64,000 nt of DNA from Ottowia testudinis (GCF_017498525.1 NZ_CP071796.1:1240001-1304000); one strand, 5' to 3'. Counted from the stretch's first letter, positions 8,629 to 18,023 are shown. Program-made: numbers and translations. Notes: a model not told the origin generated them from the letters alone.

Positions 8629-10050
8629 ATGAGTGAAACCACCACGCCGGCCCCGCGCGTCGGCTTCGTGTCCCTAGGATGCCCGAAGGCGCTGACCGAT
8701 TCCGAGCTGATCCTGACCCAGCTTTCGGCCGAGGGCTACGCCACCAGCAAGACGTTCGAGGGCGCCGACCTTGTCATCGTCAACACCTGCGGCTTCATAG
8801 ACGAAGCCGTCAAGGAAAGCCTCGACACCATCGGCGAAGCCCTGTCGGTCAACGGCAAGGTCATCGTCACCGGTTGCCTGGGTGCAAAAACGATAGCTGG
8901 CGGCGCTGGTCAGAAAAGCGCTGGCGGCCCAAATGATTCAGAAAACCTGATCAAGCATCTGCACCCCTCGGTGCTGGCCGTGACCGGTCCGCACGCCACG
9001 CAGGAGGTGATGGACGCGGTGCACCAGCACCTGCCCAAGCCGCACGATCCTTTCCTTGACCTGGTGCCGGGTGCATTCGGCGAGGCGGGTCTGAAGCTGA
9101 CGCCCCGCCACTACGCCTACCTGAAGATCAGTGAAGGCTGCAACCACCGCTGCACGTTCTGCATCATCCCGTCGATGCGCGGCGACCTGGTCAGCCGCCC
9201 GATCGGCGACGTGCTGAAGGAGGCGCGCGCGCTGTTCGAGGGCGGCGTGAAAGAACTGCTGGTGATCAGCCAGGACACCTCGGCCTACGGCGTCGACGTG
9301 AAGTACCGCACCGGCTTCTGGGATGGGCGGCCCGTGAAGACGCGCATGCTCGAACTGGTGCAGGCGCTGGCTGAGTTGGCCGCGCCGCATCGGGCCTGGG
9401 TGCGCTTGCATTATGTGTACCCGTACCCACATGTGGACGAGATCATTCCGCTGATGGCCCAAGGCCAGGTGCTGCCTTATTTGGACGTGCCCTTTCAGCA
9501 CAGCCATCCCGACGTGCTGCGCCGCATGAAGCGCCCCGCCAGCGGCGAGAAAAACCTTGAACGCATCGCCCGCTGGCGTGAGATGTGCCCCGAATTGGTG
9601 ATCCGTTCCACCTTCATCGCCGGATTTCCGGGTGAGAGCGAGGAAGAGTTCGAGCACCTGCTGGGGTTCCTGCGCGAAGCCCGCATCGATCGCGCCGGCT
9701 GCTTTGCCTATTCACCCGTTGAGGGTGCGGCCGCCAACGATCTGCCCGGCATGCTGCCCGCTGAAGTGCGCGAAGACCGCCGCGCCCGCTTCATGGCGGT
9801 GGCCGAAGAGGTGTCCACCGCCAAACTGCGCCAGCGCGTCGGCGTCACCATGCAGGTGCTGGTCGATTCGGCGCCCGCCCTGGGCCGGCGTGGTGGCGTG
9901 GGCCGCAGCTACGCCGACGCGCCCGAGATCGACGGCACCGTTCAATTGCTGCCGCCCGAAAAGATCAGCAAGACCTTGAAGGTCGGTGAGTTCACCCGCG
10001 CGCGCATCGTCGCCGCCCAGGGGCACGACTTGGTGGCGGTGCCTATTTGA
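8629..10050 (+). CDS. rimO: Ribosomal protein S12 methylthiotransferase RimO
   Basis: RimO is a radical-SAM enzyme that methylthiolates an aspartate of ribosomal protein S12. The order is an UPF0004 domain with three cluster cysteines (SLGCPKA, NTCGF, TGCLG), the radical SAM motif CNHRCTFC (C171, C175, C178) and a C-terminal TRAM domain. At 473 residues it is longer than most homologues. The extra is an unusual stretch, residues about 86-105 ([20 protein letters not shown]), right after TGCLG, where a copy of the dispersed repeat lies (8887-8928). The radical SAM core and TRAM domain look intact. It ends 7 bp before a convergent gene. Confidence 0.96.
   Translation: MSETTTPAPRVGFVSLGCPKALTDSELILTQLSAEGYATSKTFEGADLVIVNTCGFIDEAVKESLDTIGEALSVNGKVIVTGCLGAKTIAGGAGQKSAGGPNDSENLIKHLHPSVLAVTGPHATQEVMDAVHQHLPKPHDPFLDLVPGAFGEAGLKLTPRHYAYLKISEGCNHRCTFCIIPSMRGDLVSRPIGDVLKEARALFEGGVKELLVISQDTSAYGVDVKYRTGFWDGRPVKTRMLELVQALAELAAPHRAWVRLHYVYPYPHVDEIIPLMAQGQVLPYLDVPFQHSHPDVLRRMKRPASGEKNLERIARWREMCPELVIRSTFIAGFPGESEEEFEHLLGFLREARIDRAGCFAYSPVEGAAANDLPGMLPAEVREDRRARFMAVAEEVSTAKLRQRVGVTMQVLVDSAPALGRRGGVGRSYADAPEIDGTVQLLPPEKISKTLKVGEFTRARIVAAQGHDLVAVPI
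8887..8928 (-). repeat. Dispersed hairpin repeat, family 1, inside rimO
   Basis: The plus strand reads ACGATAGCTGGCGGCGCTGG then TCAGAAAAGCGCTGG. This is the inverted orientation of the family (TAGCTG-n-GCGCTtg-N-aAGCGC) with drift. It is in frame with rimO and accounts for its extra peptide. Confidence 0.6.
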
Positions 10051-10057
10051 GCGGTGG

Positions 10058-10408
10058 TCAACGGCTGTTGTTTTGTTCCTTGATCAGCCACGCCGCCACA
10101 TCGGCTTTTTCCAGCGCCGAGCAAGAGCGCTGGAGTGTGGCTTGGCAGCGGCTGCTGAACCACCGCTCGAGCTTGTCGTGGTCGATGGGAGCGTCGAGTT
10201 GCAGCTCCAGTGATGTCGCGCCAGCTTCCAGGCGCGCCAGCAACTGGCTGCCCCGTGCCGGATTCGCGCCGGCGCCGGCATCGCGTGTGTATTCGGCCAG
10301 CACCTGGCCGGGCGCGGCGTGCACGGATTCGGCCTGCGCGTGGCCGGTGAGGCAGGCGGTCAAGGCCAGGGCGGCCATGGCTGGGAAAGGGTGGCGTGTG
10401 AATCGCAT
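10058..10408 (-). CDS. Small secreted protein of unknown function
   Basis: The 116-residue product begins with a Sec-type signal peptide: MRFTRH, a hydrophobic core MAALALTACLTG, and a probable cleavage site HAQA before ESV. The mature part has one Cys pair (SSRCQ and QRSCS) about nine residues apart that could form a disulfide. I do not recognise the family. It follows rubredoxin by 19 bp on the same strand and probably shares its transcript. A start further upstream would run into the rubredoxin gene, and the ATG at 10408 gives the cleanest signal peptide. Confidence 0.6.
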   Translation of the reverse strand: MRFTRHPFPAMAALALTACLTGHAQAESVHAAPGQVLAEYTRDAGAGANPARGSQLLARLEAGATSLELQLDAPIDHDKLERWFSSRCQATLQRSCSALEKADVAAWLIKEQNNSR

Positions 10409-10427
10409 GGTTTTGCTCCTGCGGTGC

Positions 10428-10616
10428 TTACATGGCTTCAAAGTCGTTCTTATCCACCCCGCATTCGGGGCATTTCCAGTCGGCGGGCACGGCGGCCCAC
10501 GGGGTGCCGGGGGCAATGCCGTGCTCTGGCAAGCCCAGCGCAGGGTCATAAACCAGGCCGCAGGCGAGGCACACCTGTGTTTGCGCGGTGTTGGCGGGTG
10601 CAAGATGCTGGTGCAT
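10428..10616 (-). CDS. Rubredoxin
   Basis: A 62-residue rubredoxin, a small one-iron electron carrier. The two iron-binding pairs are CLACG and CPECGVDK, separated by the typical aromatic/Pro-rich middle (GTPWAAVPADWKC). An AAGGAAG ribosome binding site lies before the ATG at 10616; a longer upstream reading frame exists but lacks family features. The N-terminal tail of about 15 residues before the first CXXC is a little longer than the 54-residue minimum. No dedicated partner reductase or oxygenase is adjacent. Confidence 0.92.
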   Translation of the reverse strand: MHQHLAPANTAQTQVCLACGLVYDPALGLPEHGIAPGTPWAAVPADWKCPECGVDKNDFEAM

Positions 10617-10786
10617 GGCGCTTCCTTTCAGAGGGCGGGGATGAATCGGTGTGAGAGGATTCTGCGCAGTCCATCTGAAGCGGGTCTGAACACGGCATGG
10701 CTGGCCGCCGTCACGGCTTGGAGTATGCTTGGCCGGCCCCGCGGCGGTGATCAAGCTCCAGGCAACCCCAACATGCCCAGCAGAGC

Positions 10787-10813
10787 AAAAAAAAGCCGCT
10801 CAAGCGAGCGGCT
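10787..10813 (-). terminator. Rho-independent terminator of tRNA-Leu
   Basis: On the minus strand, stem AGCCGCTC / GAGCGGCT with loop GCTT is followed by eight Ts. It lies about 55 nt downstream of the tRNA 3' end. Confidence 0.85.
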
Positions 10814-10868
10814 GATTCGAGAGAAAGCAAAGAAAATTCTCTGCTGTTTCAAAAATATCTATTACATC

Positions 10869-10953
<85 letters not shown>

Positions 10954-10970
10954 ATTTCAGGAAAGCAAGG

Positions 10971-11000
10971 ATTCTATATCAAAAACGCAGACATTTCCAA
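10971..11000 (-). promoter_or_regulatory. Candidate sigma70 promoter of tRNA-Leu
   Basis: Minus strand -35 TTGGAA (11000-10995), 18-bp spacer, -10 TAGAAT (10976-10971). This places the start about 10 nt before the tRNA. The -35 box abuts the rnr start codon on the other strand. Confidence 0.55.
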
Positions 11001-11001
11001 C

Positions 11002-13269
11002 ATGGCGTTGGACGAAATTGAAGGCACGGTGCAAGGCCACCGCGACGGCCACGGCTTCGTGGCACGCGACGATGGCGAGCCCGACATCTACCTGCCGCCC
11101 AACGAAATGCGCGCGGTGCTGCACCGCGACCGCGTCAAGGTGCGCATCGTGCGGCAGGACCGGCGCGGCCGGCCCGAAGGCCGCGTGCTGGAGATCTCCG
11201 ATCGCCCGCCGCACCCGATCATCGGCCGGCTGCTGCACGAAGGCAGCATCTGGCTGGTGGCGCCCGAGGACAGGCGTTACGGCCAGGACGTGCTGATTCA
11301 CAAGACCGCCATTGGCGCCGCCAAGGTGGGTCAGGTGGTGGTGGTCGAGCTGACCGAGCCGCCAGCGCTGTACGGCCAGCCCGTCGGCCGTGTGAAAGAG
11401 GTGCTGGGCGAGATCGACGACCCCGGCATGGAAATCGAGATCGCGGTGCGCAAGTACGGCGTGCCGCATGAGTTCTCGGACGCCGCCGTGGGCGAGGCGC
11501 GCGCGCTGCCCGACACGGTGCAGCCGGCCGACAAGCACGGCCGGGTCGATCTCACCGACGTGGCGCTGGTCACCATCGACGGCGAGGACGCACGCGACTT
11601 CGACGACGCGGTGTATTGCGAGCCTGCCGTGGTCAGCGGCCGCGGGAAGAAGCCCAACGGCTGGCGCCTGCTGGTGGCCATCGCGGACGTCAGCCATTAC
11701 GTCAAAACGGGCAGCCCGATCGACGTCGACGCCTACGACCGCGCCACCAGCGTGTACTTTCCGCGCCGCGTGATCCCCATGCTGCCCGAAAAGTTGAGCA
11801 ACGGCCTGTGCTCGCTCAACCCCGACGTCGAGCGGTTGTGCATGGTGTGCGACATGATGGTGTCGGCCAAGGGCGAGGTGGTGGCGTATCAGTTCTACCC
11901 GGCGGTGATGTTCAGTCACGCGCGCTTCACCTACACCGAGGTGGCGGCCATCCTGGCCAACACACGCGGACCCGAGGCGGCCAAGCGCAAGGCGCGCGTG
12001 CAAGATCTGCTGAATCTGCACGACGTGTACCGCGTGCTGTTGAAGAATCGTCAGACGCGCGGCGCGGTGGATTTCGACACCACCGAAACGCAGATCGTGT
12101 GCGACGAAGCGGGCCGCATCGAGAAGATCGTGCCGCGCACGCGCAACGACGCGTACCGGCTCATCGAAGAATGCATGCTGGCCGCCAACGTGTGCAGCGC
12201 CGATTTCATCCAGGGCAGCAAGCACGCTGGGCTCTATCGCGTGCACGAAGGGCCAACGCCCGAGAAGCAGGACATCTTGCGCGGTTACTTGAAGGCGCTG
12301 GGCCTGGGCCTGTCGATCAGCGAGACGCCGCACCCGAGCGAGTTTCAGCGCATCGCCGAGGCCACCAAGGACCGCCCCGACGCCGCGCAGATCCACATGA
12401 TGCTGCTGCGCTCGATGAGCCAAGCCATCTACACGCCCACCAACAGCGGGCACTTTGGCCTGGCCTACGACGCCTACACGCACTTCACCAGCCCCATCCG
12501 GCGCTACCCCGATTTGCTGGTGCATCGCGTCATCAAGGCCGTCCTGGCCGAGCGCAAGTACCAGCTGCCCGTGCTGCCGACGCCCGGCGAGGCGCACGAA
12601 AAACTGCGCGCGCGCTTGCAAAAAAATAGCTCCGCGCGCAAGACGGACGCGCCGCCGCAGGTCAAACGGCAGACCCCCGAGCTGCTGGCCTGGGAGGCCG
12701 CCGGTCTGCATTGCAGCGCCAACGAACGGCGCGCCGACGAGGCCAGCCGCGACGTCGAGGCCTGGCTCAAGTGCAAGTACATGAAGGAGCACCTGGGTGA
12801 GGAGTTCGGCGGCACGGTCAGCGCCGCCACCAGCTTCGGCCTGTTCGTGACACTGGACGATTTGTACGTCGAGGGTCTGGTGCACATCACCGAGCTGGGC
12901 GGCGAATACTTCCGCTTCGATGAAGTGCGGCAAGAGCTGCGCGGCGAACGCACCGGCATCCGCTACGCGATCGGCACCCGGGTGCGCGTGCAGGTCAGCC
13001 GCGTCGACCTGGACGGCCGCAAGATCGACTTTCGCCTGGTGCGCGAAGGCGAAGAACTGCTCTCACGCGCCATGCGCGACAAGGGCGTGGCCCCGGCGGG
13101 CGAGCGCGGTCAGCCCGCCAAGAGCGCGGCCAAGCGGGCCGCGCGCCAGCAGCGCGACGCCGAACGCGGTGGCGCCCGGCCGTCGCCCATCCAGGCGTTG
13201 AAGTCTGCCGTCAAAAAGGTGGCCGCCAAGGCCAAGAAGAGCGGCAAACCGCGCAAGACGAGAAGGTGA
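11002..13269 (+). CDS. rnr: Ribonuclease R (3'-5' exoribonuclease)
   Basis: RNase R degrades structured RNA. The 755-residue product starts directly in the cold-shock region (IEGTVQGHRDGHGFV), so it lacks the N-terminal helix-turn-helix of the E. coli enzyme (813 aa). The RNB catalytic domain has the metal-binding aspartate cluster TIDGEDARDFDDAV (about residue 193 on) and SPIRRYPDLLVHR. An S1 domain follows (GEEFGGTVSAATSFGLFV), then a Lys/Arg/Ala-rich tail typical of RNase R. Around residues 537-546 the sequence LQKNSSARKTDA coincides with a degenerate copy of the dispersed repeat. It is divergent from tRNA-Leu with only 48 bp between. Confidence 0.95.
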   Translation: MALDEIEGTVQGHRDGHGFVARDDGEPDIYLPPNEMRAVLHRDRVKVRIVRQDRRGRPEGRVLEISDRPPHPIIGRLLHEGSIWLVAPEDRRYGQDVLIHKTAIGAAKVGQVVVVELTEPPALYGQPVGRVKEVLGEIDDPGMEIEIAVRKYGVPHEFSDAAVGEARALPDTVQPADKHGRVDLTDVALVTIDGEDARDFDDAVYCEPAVVSGRGKKPNGWRLLVAIADVSHYVKTGSPIDVDAYDRATSVYFPRRVIPMLPEKLSNGLCSLNPDVERLCMVCDMMVSAKGEVVAYQFYPAVMFSHARFTYTEVAAILANTRGPEAAKRKARVQDLLNLHDVYRVLLKNRQTRGAVDFDTTETQIVCDEAGRIEKIVPRTRNDAYRLIEECMLAANVCSADFIQGSKHAGLYRVHEGPTPEKQDILRGYLKALGLGLSISETPHPSEFQRIAEATKDRPDAAQIHMMLLRSMSQAIYTPTNSGHFGLAYDAYTHFTSPIRRYPDLLVHRVIKAVLAERKYQLPVLPTPGEAHEKLRARLQKNSSARKTDAPPQVKRQTPELLAWEAAGLHCSANERRADEASRDVEAWLKCKYMKEHLGEEFGGTVSAATSFGLFVTLDDLYVEGLVHITELGGEYFRFDEVRQELRGERTGIRYAIGTRVRVQVSRVDLDGRKIDFRLVREGEELLSRAMRDKGVAPAGERGQPAKSAAKRAARQQRDAERGGARPSPIQALKSAVKKVAAKAKKSGKPRKTRR

Positions 13270-13350
13270 GTGACGTTCCGCCTGTCCCGCCTGCGGCGTC
13301 TTTCCCAGAGGGGCGGCAACCTGAATGGCTTCGCTCGGCGGTCCGCCGAT
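13266..13350 (+). repeat. Dispersed repeat, family 2 (diverged copy)
   Basis: After the rnr stop, GTCCCGCCTGCGGCGTCTTT-CCCAGAGGGGCGGCAAC resembles the start of the three other family-2 copies (CGCCTGCGGCG, C-run, A/G-GGGG, CAACG) but diverges further on. Confidence 0.5.
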
Positions 13351-13409
13351 TTTGGGACAGACGCGCTGCCGCGACGCGCACACTGGCCGGCCAGCATGTT
13401 TCCGATGAC

Positions 13410-13415
13410 TATAAT
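13410..13415 (+). promoter_or_regulatory. Candidate -10 box before the SDR gene
   Basis: A perfect TATAAT in the context GACTATAAT. The -35 region is weak. Transcription would start close to the family-1 hairpin that follows at once. Confidence 0.4.
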
Positions 13416-13463
13416 TTTCATAGCTGCTCGCGCTTGATGGTCAAGCGCTGGAGCAGTTTTTGA
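13411..13463 (-). repeat. Dispersed hairpin repeat, family 1 (best-preserved hairpin)
   Basis: Plus strand CTGCTC-GCGCTTG-ATGGT-CAAGCGC-TG-GAGCAG forms a near-perfect 13-bp hairpin followed by TTTTTGA. It is the clearest view of the element's fold and lies between rnr and the SDR gene. Confidence 0.8.
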
Positions 13464-13478
13464 CCACGGAGGCTGACA

Positions 13479-14234
13479 ATGAAGCAAACCCCGCGCACCG
13501 CCATCGTCACGGGCGCCGGCAGCGGTGTGGGCCGCGCGGCGGCGCTGGCGTTGCTGGCCGATGGCTGGCAGGTGGTGTTGGCCGGCCGGCGTGCCGACGC
13601 GCTGCGGCAAACGGCTGACCACAGCGGCGCCGGCGCCCGTGCGCTGGCCGTGCCGTCCGATGTGACCGATCCGGGGGCCGTGCAGGGGCTGTTCGATGCT
13701 GCCGTGCGTCGTTTCGGCCGCGTCGATCTGCTGTTCAACAACGCCGGCATCTTTGCGCCGCCGCTGCCGCTGGAAGACCTGACGCCCGAGCAGTGGCGCG
13801 GCGTGGTCGACGTCAACCTGAACGGCATGTTCTGGTGCCTGCAGGCTGCGTTCCGCGTGATGAAGGCCCAGTCGCCGCAGGGCGGGCGCATCATCAACAA
13901 CGGCAGCATCTCGGCCCACGCGCCGCGCCCGCATTCCATCGCCTACACGGCCACCAAGCACGCCGTCACGGGGCTGACCAAGGCCGCCGCGCTCGACGGG
14001 CGGGCGCATGACATCGCCGTCGGCCAGATCGACATCGGCAATGCCGCCACCGACATGACCGCGCGCATGGCTACCGGCGTTTTGCAGGCCAACGGGCAGT
14101 TGATGGAAGAAGCGCTCATGGACGTGGCGCAGGTCGGCCAGTCGGTGCTATACATGGCCAACCTGCCGCTGTCGGCCAACGTGCTGTTTCACACCGTGAT
14201 GGCGACCAAGATGCCGTTTGTCGGGCGCGGCTGA
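13479..14234 (+). CDS. Short-chain dehydrogenase/reductase (SDR)
   Basis: A 251-residue classical SDR, probably cytosolic and NADP-dependent (GRRADAL after the second strand). Visible motifs are the cofactor loop [10 protein letters not shown] (residues 10-19), LFNNAG, the catalytic serine region NNGSISAH and YTATK, so the Ser-Tyr-Lys set is intact. A GGAGG ribosome binding site precedes the ATG. The substrate cannot be told. It overlaps no neighbour; an unrelated unknown gene follows within 20 bp on the same strand and may be co-transcribed. Confidence 0.85.
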   Translation: MKQTPRTAIVTGAGSGVGRAAALALLADGWQVVLAGRRADALRQTADHSGAGARALAVPSDVTDPGAVQGLFDAAVRRFGRVDLLFNNAGIFAPPLPLEDLTPEQWRGVVDVNLNGMFWCLQAAFRVMKAQSPQGGRIINNGSISAHAPRPHSIAYTATKHAVTGLTKAAALDGRAHDIAVGQIDIGNAATDMTARMATGVLQANGQLMEEALMDVAQVGQSVLYMANLPLSANVLFHTVMATKMPFVGRG

Positions 14235-14251
14235 AGGCAAGGTGGCCGACC

Positions 14252-14866
14252 ATGTTGTATGTCCACTACGTCAGGACGGCGCGCGGACGCGAGGCGATGG
14301 CCCCCGGGGTCGACGCGCTGACCGCGCGCGAGCGGCAGCTCATGCTGTTGTGCAGTGGCCAGCGCCCGCTGCCGGTGCTGATCGAGGTGTTTGGCCATTC
14401 GGTGGTGCGCGAGCTGCACGAGCTGGTGGTGCGCGGCCTGGTGCAGGCGCAGCGGCTGACGCCGGCCGTCGTGCCGCCGGGCCAGGCGATGCCGCTGGTG
14501 GGGTCGGCGGCGGCGCGTTTGCTGCAGACGCGTGATTTCGCCACCGTGGTCGCACGGTCCATCGAAGGCGCCGCGGGCGCGACGCTGGCCGCGCGCCACG
14601 GCGCCAGCACGCAGCCCGACGACATCCTGGCTTATGGCGTGGCGCTGGTCGAGCTGCTGTTTCATGCCGGCGACGTTGAGCGCGCCAAGCGCGTCGGTTA
14701 CAAGCTGGCCGACTTGCTGCCGCGCCAGACGGTGCCGCTGTTCATCGACCGCATGCTGAACGGCGCCGATCCCAAGCTGGCCGCCGCGCTGCACGAACAC
14801 TTGCTGTCCGACCGCGATTTTCCGCAGGCCGACGCTGGTGGCGTCGCGGTCAGCGCCGGCTTCTGA
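14252..14866 (+). CDS. Conserved-looking protein of unknown function
   Basis: A 204-residue soluble protein rich in Ala, Leu and Arg. I do not recognise the family. The first third (TARERQLMLLCSGQRPLPVLIEVFG and RELHELVVRGLVQA) looks helical with a winged-helix-like pattern, which could be a DNA- or protein-binding module. The rest is helical repeats (VALVELLFHAGDVERAKRVGYKLADLL). No signal peptide or membrane segment. It starts 17 bp after the SDR stop on the same strand and converges with the nnr gene. Codon use matches neighbours, so recent transfer is not indicated. Confidence 0.6.
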   Translation: MLYVHYVRTARGREAMAPGVDALTARERQLMLLCSGQRPLPVLIEVFGHSVVRELHELVVRGLVQAQRLTPAVVPPGQAMPLVGSAAARLLQTRDFATVVARSIEGAAGATLAARHGASTQPDDILAYGVALVELLFHAGDVERAKRVGYKLADLLPRQTVPLFIDRMLNGADPKLAAALHEHLLSDRDFPQADAGGVAVSAGF

Positions 14867-14898
14867 ACCGTTGCGCCGACGCGGGATCGGGAGCGCGC

Positions 14899-16429
14899 TC
14901 AGGGCGTCAGGCGCCGCGCCAGCGCGCCCGCGGTGAGTGCGCTATCGGCGGGCCACGCATTGGCCAGCGCGCCGTGCCGGTACGCGGCGGCGCAGGCGGC
15001 GCCAAAGGCATCGCCGCCGCCGGCCAGCAGCGCGCCGGCCAGCCCGGCCAACACATCGCCCGTGCCGGCCGTGGCCAGCCGCGCGTTGCCGGTGGGGTTG
15101 ATGCGCGGCACCTGCCCCGGCGCCGCGATCACGCTGCCTGAACCTTTGAGCACCACGCCGCAGCGAAAGCGCTCGGCCAGCTCCATCGCCGCGCGCAATC
15201 GGTCGCCTTGCACCGTGCGTGTGCCGGTGCCCAGCAGCCGCGCCGCTTCCAGCGGGTGCGGCGTGAGCACGGTGGCTTGTCCGGCGCGCGCTTGCAACGC
15301 GGCTTGCAGGGCCGCGTCGGCGGCGATGGCGTTGAGCGCGTCGGCGTCCAATACCAGCCGTGGTGCCTGGGCCAGCACCGCGGGCAGCACGTCACGCACG
15401 GCCTCGCCGCCGCCGCAGCCGCACACCACGGTGAGCGCCGGCAGGTCGAGTGCGCCGGCGCGGCGGAACATCAGCTCGGGCTGGGCTGCGTCGAGCATCG
15501 GCGCGCCGTCACCCAGCAGGCTGACGTACACGCGCCCGGCGCCGCCATGCAGCGCCGCGCCGGCTGCCAGAAGCGCGGCACCCGCCATGGCGCTGCCGCG
15601 TGCCGTGTCGGTTTCGCCGCCGATCACCGCCACGTCGCCGTAACTTCCCTTGTGGCGGCGTGGGCGCGGGCGGTGGGGCGCGGCCGCCGTTGAGCCACGC
15701 GGTGGGCGGCTCAGCGGCGGGGGTCACGCCCAGGCCGTCAAACCACAGCGTGCCGCAGGCATCGCGCCCGTGCGCGGTGAACAGGCCGGGCTTGAGGGTG
15801 AGCAGCGTGAGCGTGTGGCGCGGACCGGCGGTGGTTTCTGAGTCAAAAAAGCCGCTGGCGTCCGTGGAAAAAGCGCGAGCAGCTATCAATTTTGATGTAT
15901 GCAGGGCATGCAGCCAGCCGGTATCGGCGTCCAGGCCGCTGGGCACGTCAAGCGCCAGAAGGGTGGCGGGGCCGCGGCGCAGGGCCAGCAGGCATTCGGC
16001 CAAGCGGCCCGCGGGCGCGCGCTTGGCGCCAATGCCGAGCAGGGCGTCGATGCACAGATCGCCCGCTTGCAGGGCCGGCGGCTGGCCGGCAAAAGCGACC
16101 CCGGCCGCGCGTGCGCGGCCGAGCGAGGCGCGGGCGTCTTCGGGCAGAAGGGCCTCGTCGCCCAGCCAGCTGACCACCGGCCGCAGGCCCCACTGGTGCA
16201 GATGCACGGCCGCTTCCAGCCCGTCACCGCCATTGTTGCCGGGGCCACAGGCGATCCAAACGGTGCGCGCATGGGGGCTGAGTGCCAGCGCCAGCCGCGC
16301 CGCCGCCAGACCGGCGCGTTGCATCAGCGTGTGGGGCGGCAGGGCGCGCTGCGCGGCCGCCTCGATGCGCCGCGTGGCGGCCAGGTCGAACAGCGGCGCG
16401 GGGCGGTCGAGCGGCAGCAGGCAGGGCAT
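14899..16429 (-). pseudogene. nnr: Bifunctional NAD(P)H-hydrate repair enzyme (epimerase + dehydratase), frameshifted
   Basis: The epimerase half reads from 16429 (N-terminal YjeF_N domain, GPGNNGGDGLEAA, DALLGIG, LDVPSGLDADTG) and loses its frame after AWLNGGRAPPP (about 15690-15640). The ADP-dependent dehydratase half continues in another frame from GSYGDVAVIGGETDTARGSA to 14899, with TPHPLEAARLLG, KGSGSVIA and NPTGNARLATAGTGDVLAG intact. The two halves together match the usual bifunctional protein, so one extra base (or two missing) in the C/G-rich linker splits it. This may be a real mutation, a sequencing error, or two functional polypeptides; a GTG at 15633 could start the second. A family-1 repeat lies inside the first half. 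Confidence 0.8.
15853..15896 (+). repeat. Dispersed hairpin repeat, family 1, inside nnr
   Basis: AAAGCGCGAGCAGCTATCAA on the plus strand. Read in the gene's frame (minus strand) it encodes LIAARAF within the epimerase domain. Confidence 0.65.
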
Positions 16430-16497
16430 GCGGGCATTATGGGTTCAGCGTTTGGCGGCCAAACCGGCGCTTTTTTTGCGCGCGGTGCCCAACGCGT

Positions 16498-17757
16498 TCA
16501 TCGCTCAGCGCTCAAGCGCTGAATGCCCAGCCCTTCGGCGTCGATCTCAGGTGCCTGCCCGGCCATCAGGTCGGCCAGCACGCGTGCCGAACCGCAGGAC
16601 AGTGCCCAGCCGCTGGAGCCATGTCCCAGGTTCAGCCACAGACCCGGTACGCCGCTGGTGCCGATGATCGGCGGTCCATCGGGCAGCATGGGGCGCGCGC
16701 CCTTCCACACCTGCACGCCGCTGGACAGGCGCGCCGCGCCGGGAAACCAGTCGGACAGCACCTTATAGAGCGTGCGGATGGCATCGTCGTTGACATCGTT
16801 CGGCCGCCCGCCGATCTCGGCCGAACCGGCCACTCGCACGCGCTGGCCCAGGCGCGTGATGGCGACCTTGTAGCGCTCGTCCATGACCCCACTGCGCGGC
16901 GCGTGCACCAGTTCGGGAATGTGCGCGCTGATCGAATAGCCGTACACCGGCCGCAGCGGCAGGCGCAGGCCCAGTGGCCTCAGCAGATCCACCGACTGCA
17001 CGCCCGCGCACAGCACCATGGCGTCAAAATGCCGTGGCGTTTTGTCGTCTGCTATATAAAGAGTAGCTGGTTGCGATTGATCAATGCGGTCTACACGGGT
17101 GTTGAACAAAAATCGTGCGCCCAGCTGCTCGGCTGCGTCGCGCAGGATGACGGCGAATTGGCGGCAGTTGCCGATCTCGTCCTGCGGCAGGTGGATGGCG
17201 CCGGCCAGCGGCGTGTGCGGATGCAGCGCGGGTTCGATCTGGCGCGCCTCCTCGCCGCTGATCTCATGAAACGGCACGCCCAGCTCGCGCAGCAGCGCCA
17301 GCCCTGGCTGCACCAACTGCCGATCAATCGCGCCGCGCAGCAGCACCATATAGCCGTCGCTGCGGTCGAAGTCGTAGGCCATGCGCGCGGCCACCTCGCG
17401 CAGGCGGTGTTGGCTGTAGAAGGCCAGGCGCTGCATGCGCGCGCGGTTGGCGGCATGGCGGCTGGGGTCGCAGGCCGCGTGCCAGCGGCGCATCCAGGCC
17501 ACATCGGCCGCGGCCAGCGGCCGGCGCACACGCACTGGGGCGTGGCGCGCCAGCAGGTGGCGCAAGACCTTGGCCGGCATGCCAGGCGCGGCCCACGGCG
17601 TGACGTAGCCGGGCGCCAGCACGCCGGCGTTGGCGAAACTGGCGCCCTCGGCCACGGCGGAATGGCGCTCGAACACCGTCACTTGGTGGCCGTCGGCGGC
17701 CAGTTCGTAGGCCGTGGTGACGCCGATGATGCCGGCGCCGAGGATGGCGATGTTCAT
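16498..17757 (-). CDS. dadA: D-amino acid dehydrogenase, small subunit type
   Basis: DadA oxidatively deaminates D-amino acids (D-alanine in catabolism) at the membrane and passes electrons to the quinone pool. The 419-residue FAD protein starts with MNIAILGAGIIGVTTAYELAA and has the DAO domain with PVYGYSISAH, RVRVAGSAEIGG and the C-terminal LNLGHGSSGWALSCGSARVLADL. I chose the ATG at 17757 because the Rossmann motif starts there; an upstream in-frame start adds 13 unlikely residues. A diverged family-1 repeat (about 17046-17090) falls in the middle, near QPATLYIADDK. No alanine racemase is adjacent. Confidence 0.9.
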   Translation of the reverse strand: MNIAILGAGIIGVTTAYELAADGHQVTVFERHSAVAEGASFANAGVLAPGYVTPWAAPGMPAKVLRHLLARHAPVRVRRPLAAADVAWMRRWHAACDPSRHAANRARMQRLAFYSQHRLREVAARMAYDFDRSDGYMVLLRGAIDRQLVQPGLALLRELGVPFHEISGEEARQIEPALHPHTPLAGAIHLPQDEIGNCRQFAVILRDAAEQLGARFLFNTRVDRIDQSQPATLYIADDKTPRHFDAMVLCAGVQSVDLLRPLGLRLPLRPVYGYSISAHIPELVHAPRSGVMDERYKVAITRLGQRVRVAGSAEIGGRPNDVNDDAIRTLYKVLSDWFPGAARLSSGVQVWKGARPMLPDGPPIIGTSGVPGLWLNLGHGSSGWALSCGSARVLADLMAGQAPEIDAEGLGIQRLSAER

Positions 17758-17773
17758 GAAAAAACAGTAAAAC

Positions 17774-17818
17774 GGGCGCCCGCCATTGAAGGGCAAGCGC
17801 GAGCAGCTATGATTTTTG
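17774..17818 (+). repeat. Dispersed hairpin repeat, family 1
   Basis: GGGCAAGCGCGAGCAGCTAT followed by GATTTTTG, preceded by a decayed left arm (GGGCGCCCGCCATT). Upstream of dadA. Confidence 0.75.
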
Positions 17819-17914
17819 TGGATGACCGCGCCAGCTTACGCATGACTTCAGCCTTGCGGCCTTTGATGACGGTGCCGCGCGCCATGACCGGGGCGCTCAT
17901 TTCGTGGTCGAATC

Positions 17915-17960
17915 GCGCGCTTGCCCTTGTGCGATAAGCACGGGTAGCTATGGTTTTAAA
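17915..17960 (+). repeat. Dispersed hairpin repeat, family 1
   Basis: GCGCTTGCCCTTGTGCGATA then AGCACGGGTAGCTATGGTTTTAAAA. Arms are partly decayed but spacing and the GTAGCTAT end are kept. Confidence 0.6.
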
Positions 17961-18023
17961 AGTCATGCGGCGCCGGGCGCAAGCCGCGATTGTGCCGCAG
18001 CCAAGGGCTGGGTGCCGGTGTAA

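Noticed and set aside
10957-12933. Long open frame (658 codons) antisense to rnr
   Set aside because: It is a shadow of high-GC codon use; its product is His/Gln/Arg/Val-rich with no motifs, while rnr on the other strand is clearly real.
17077-17090. FNR-like TTGCGATTGATCAA in dadA
   Set aside because: The first half-site is wrong (TTGCG), and it is within coding sequence overlapping a repeat.
17754-17966. Possible 70-residue gene on the minus strand upstream of dadA
   Set aside because: Both ends are family-1 repeat sequence and no ribosome site is seen; only about 30 residues in the middle are unique.
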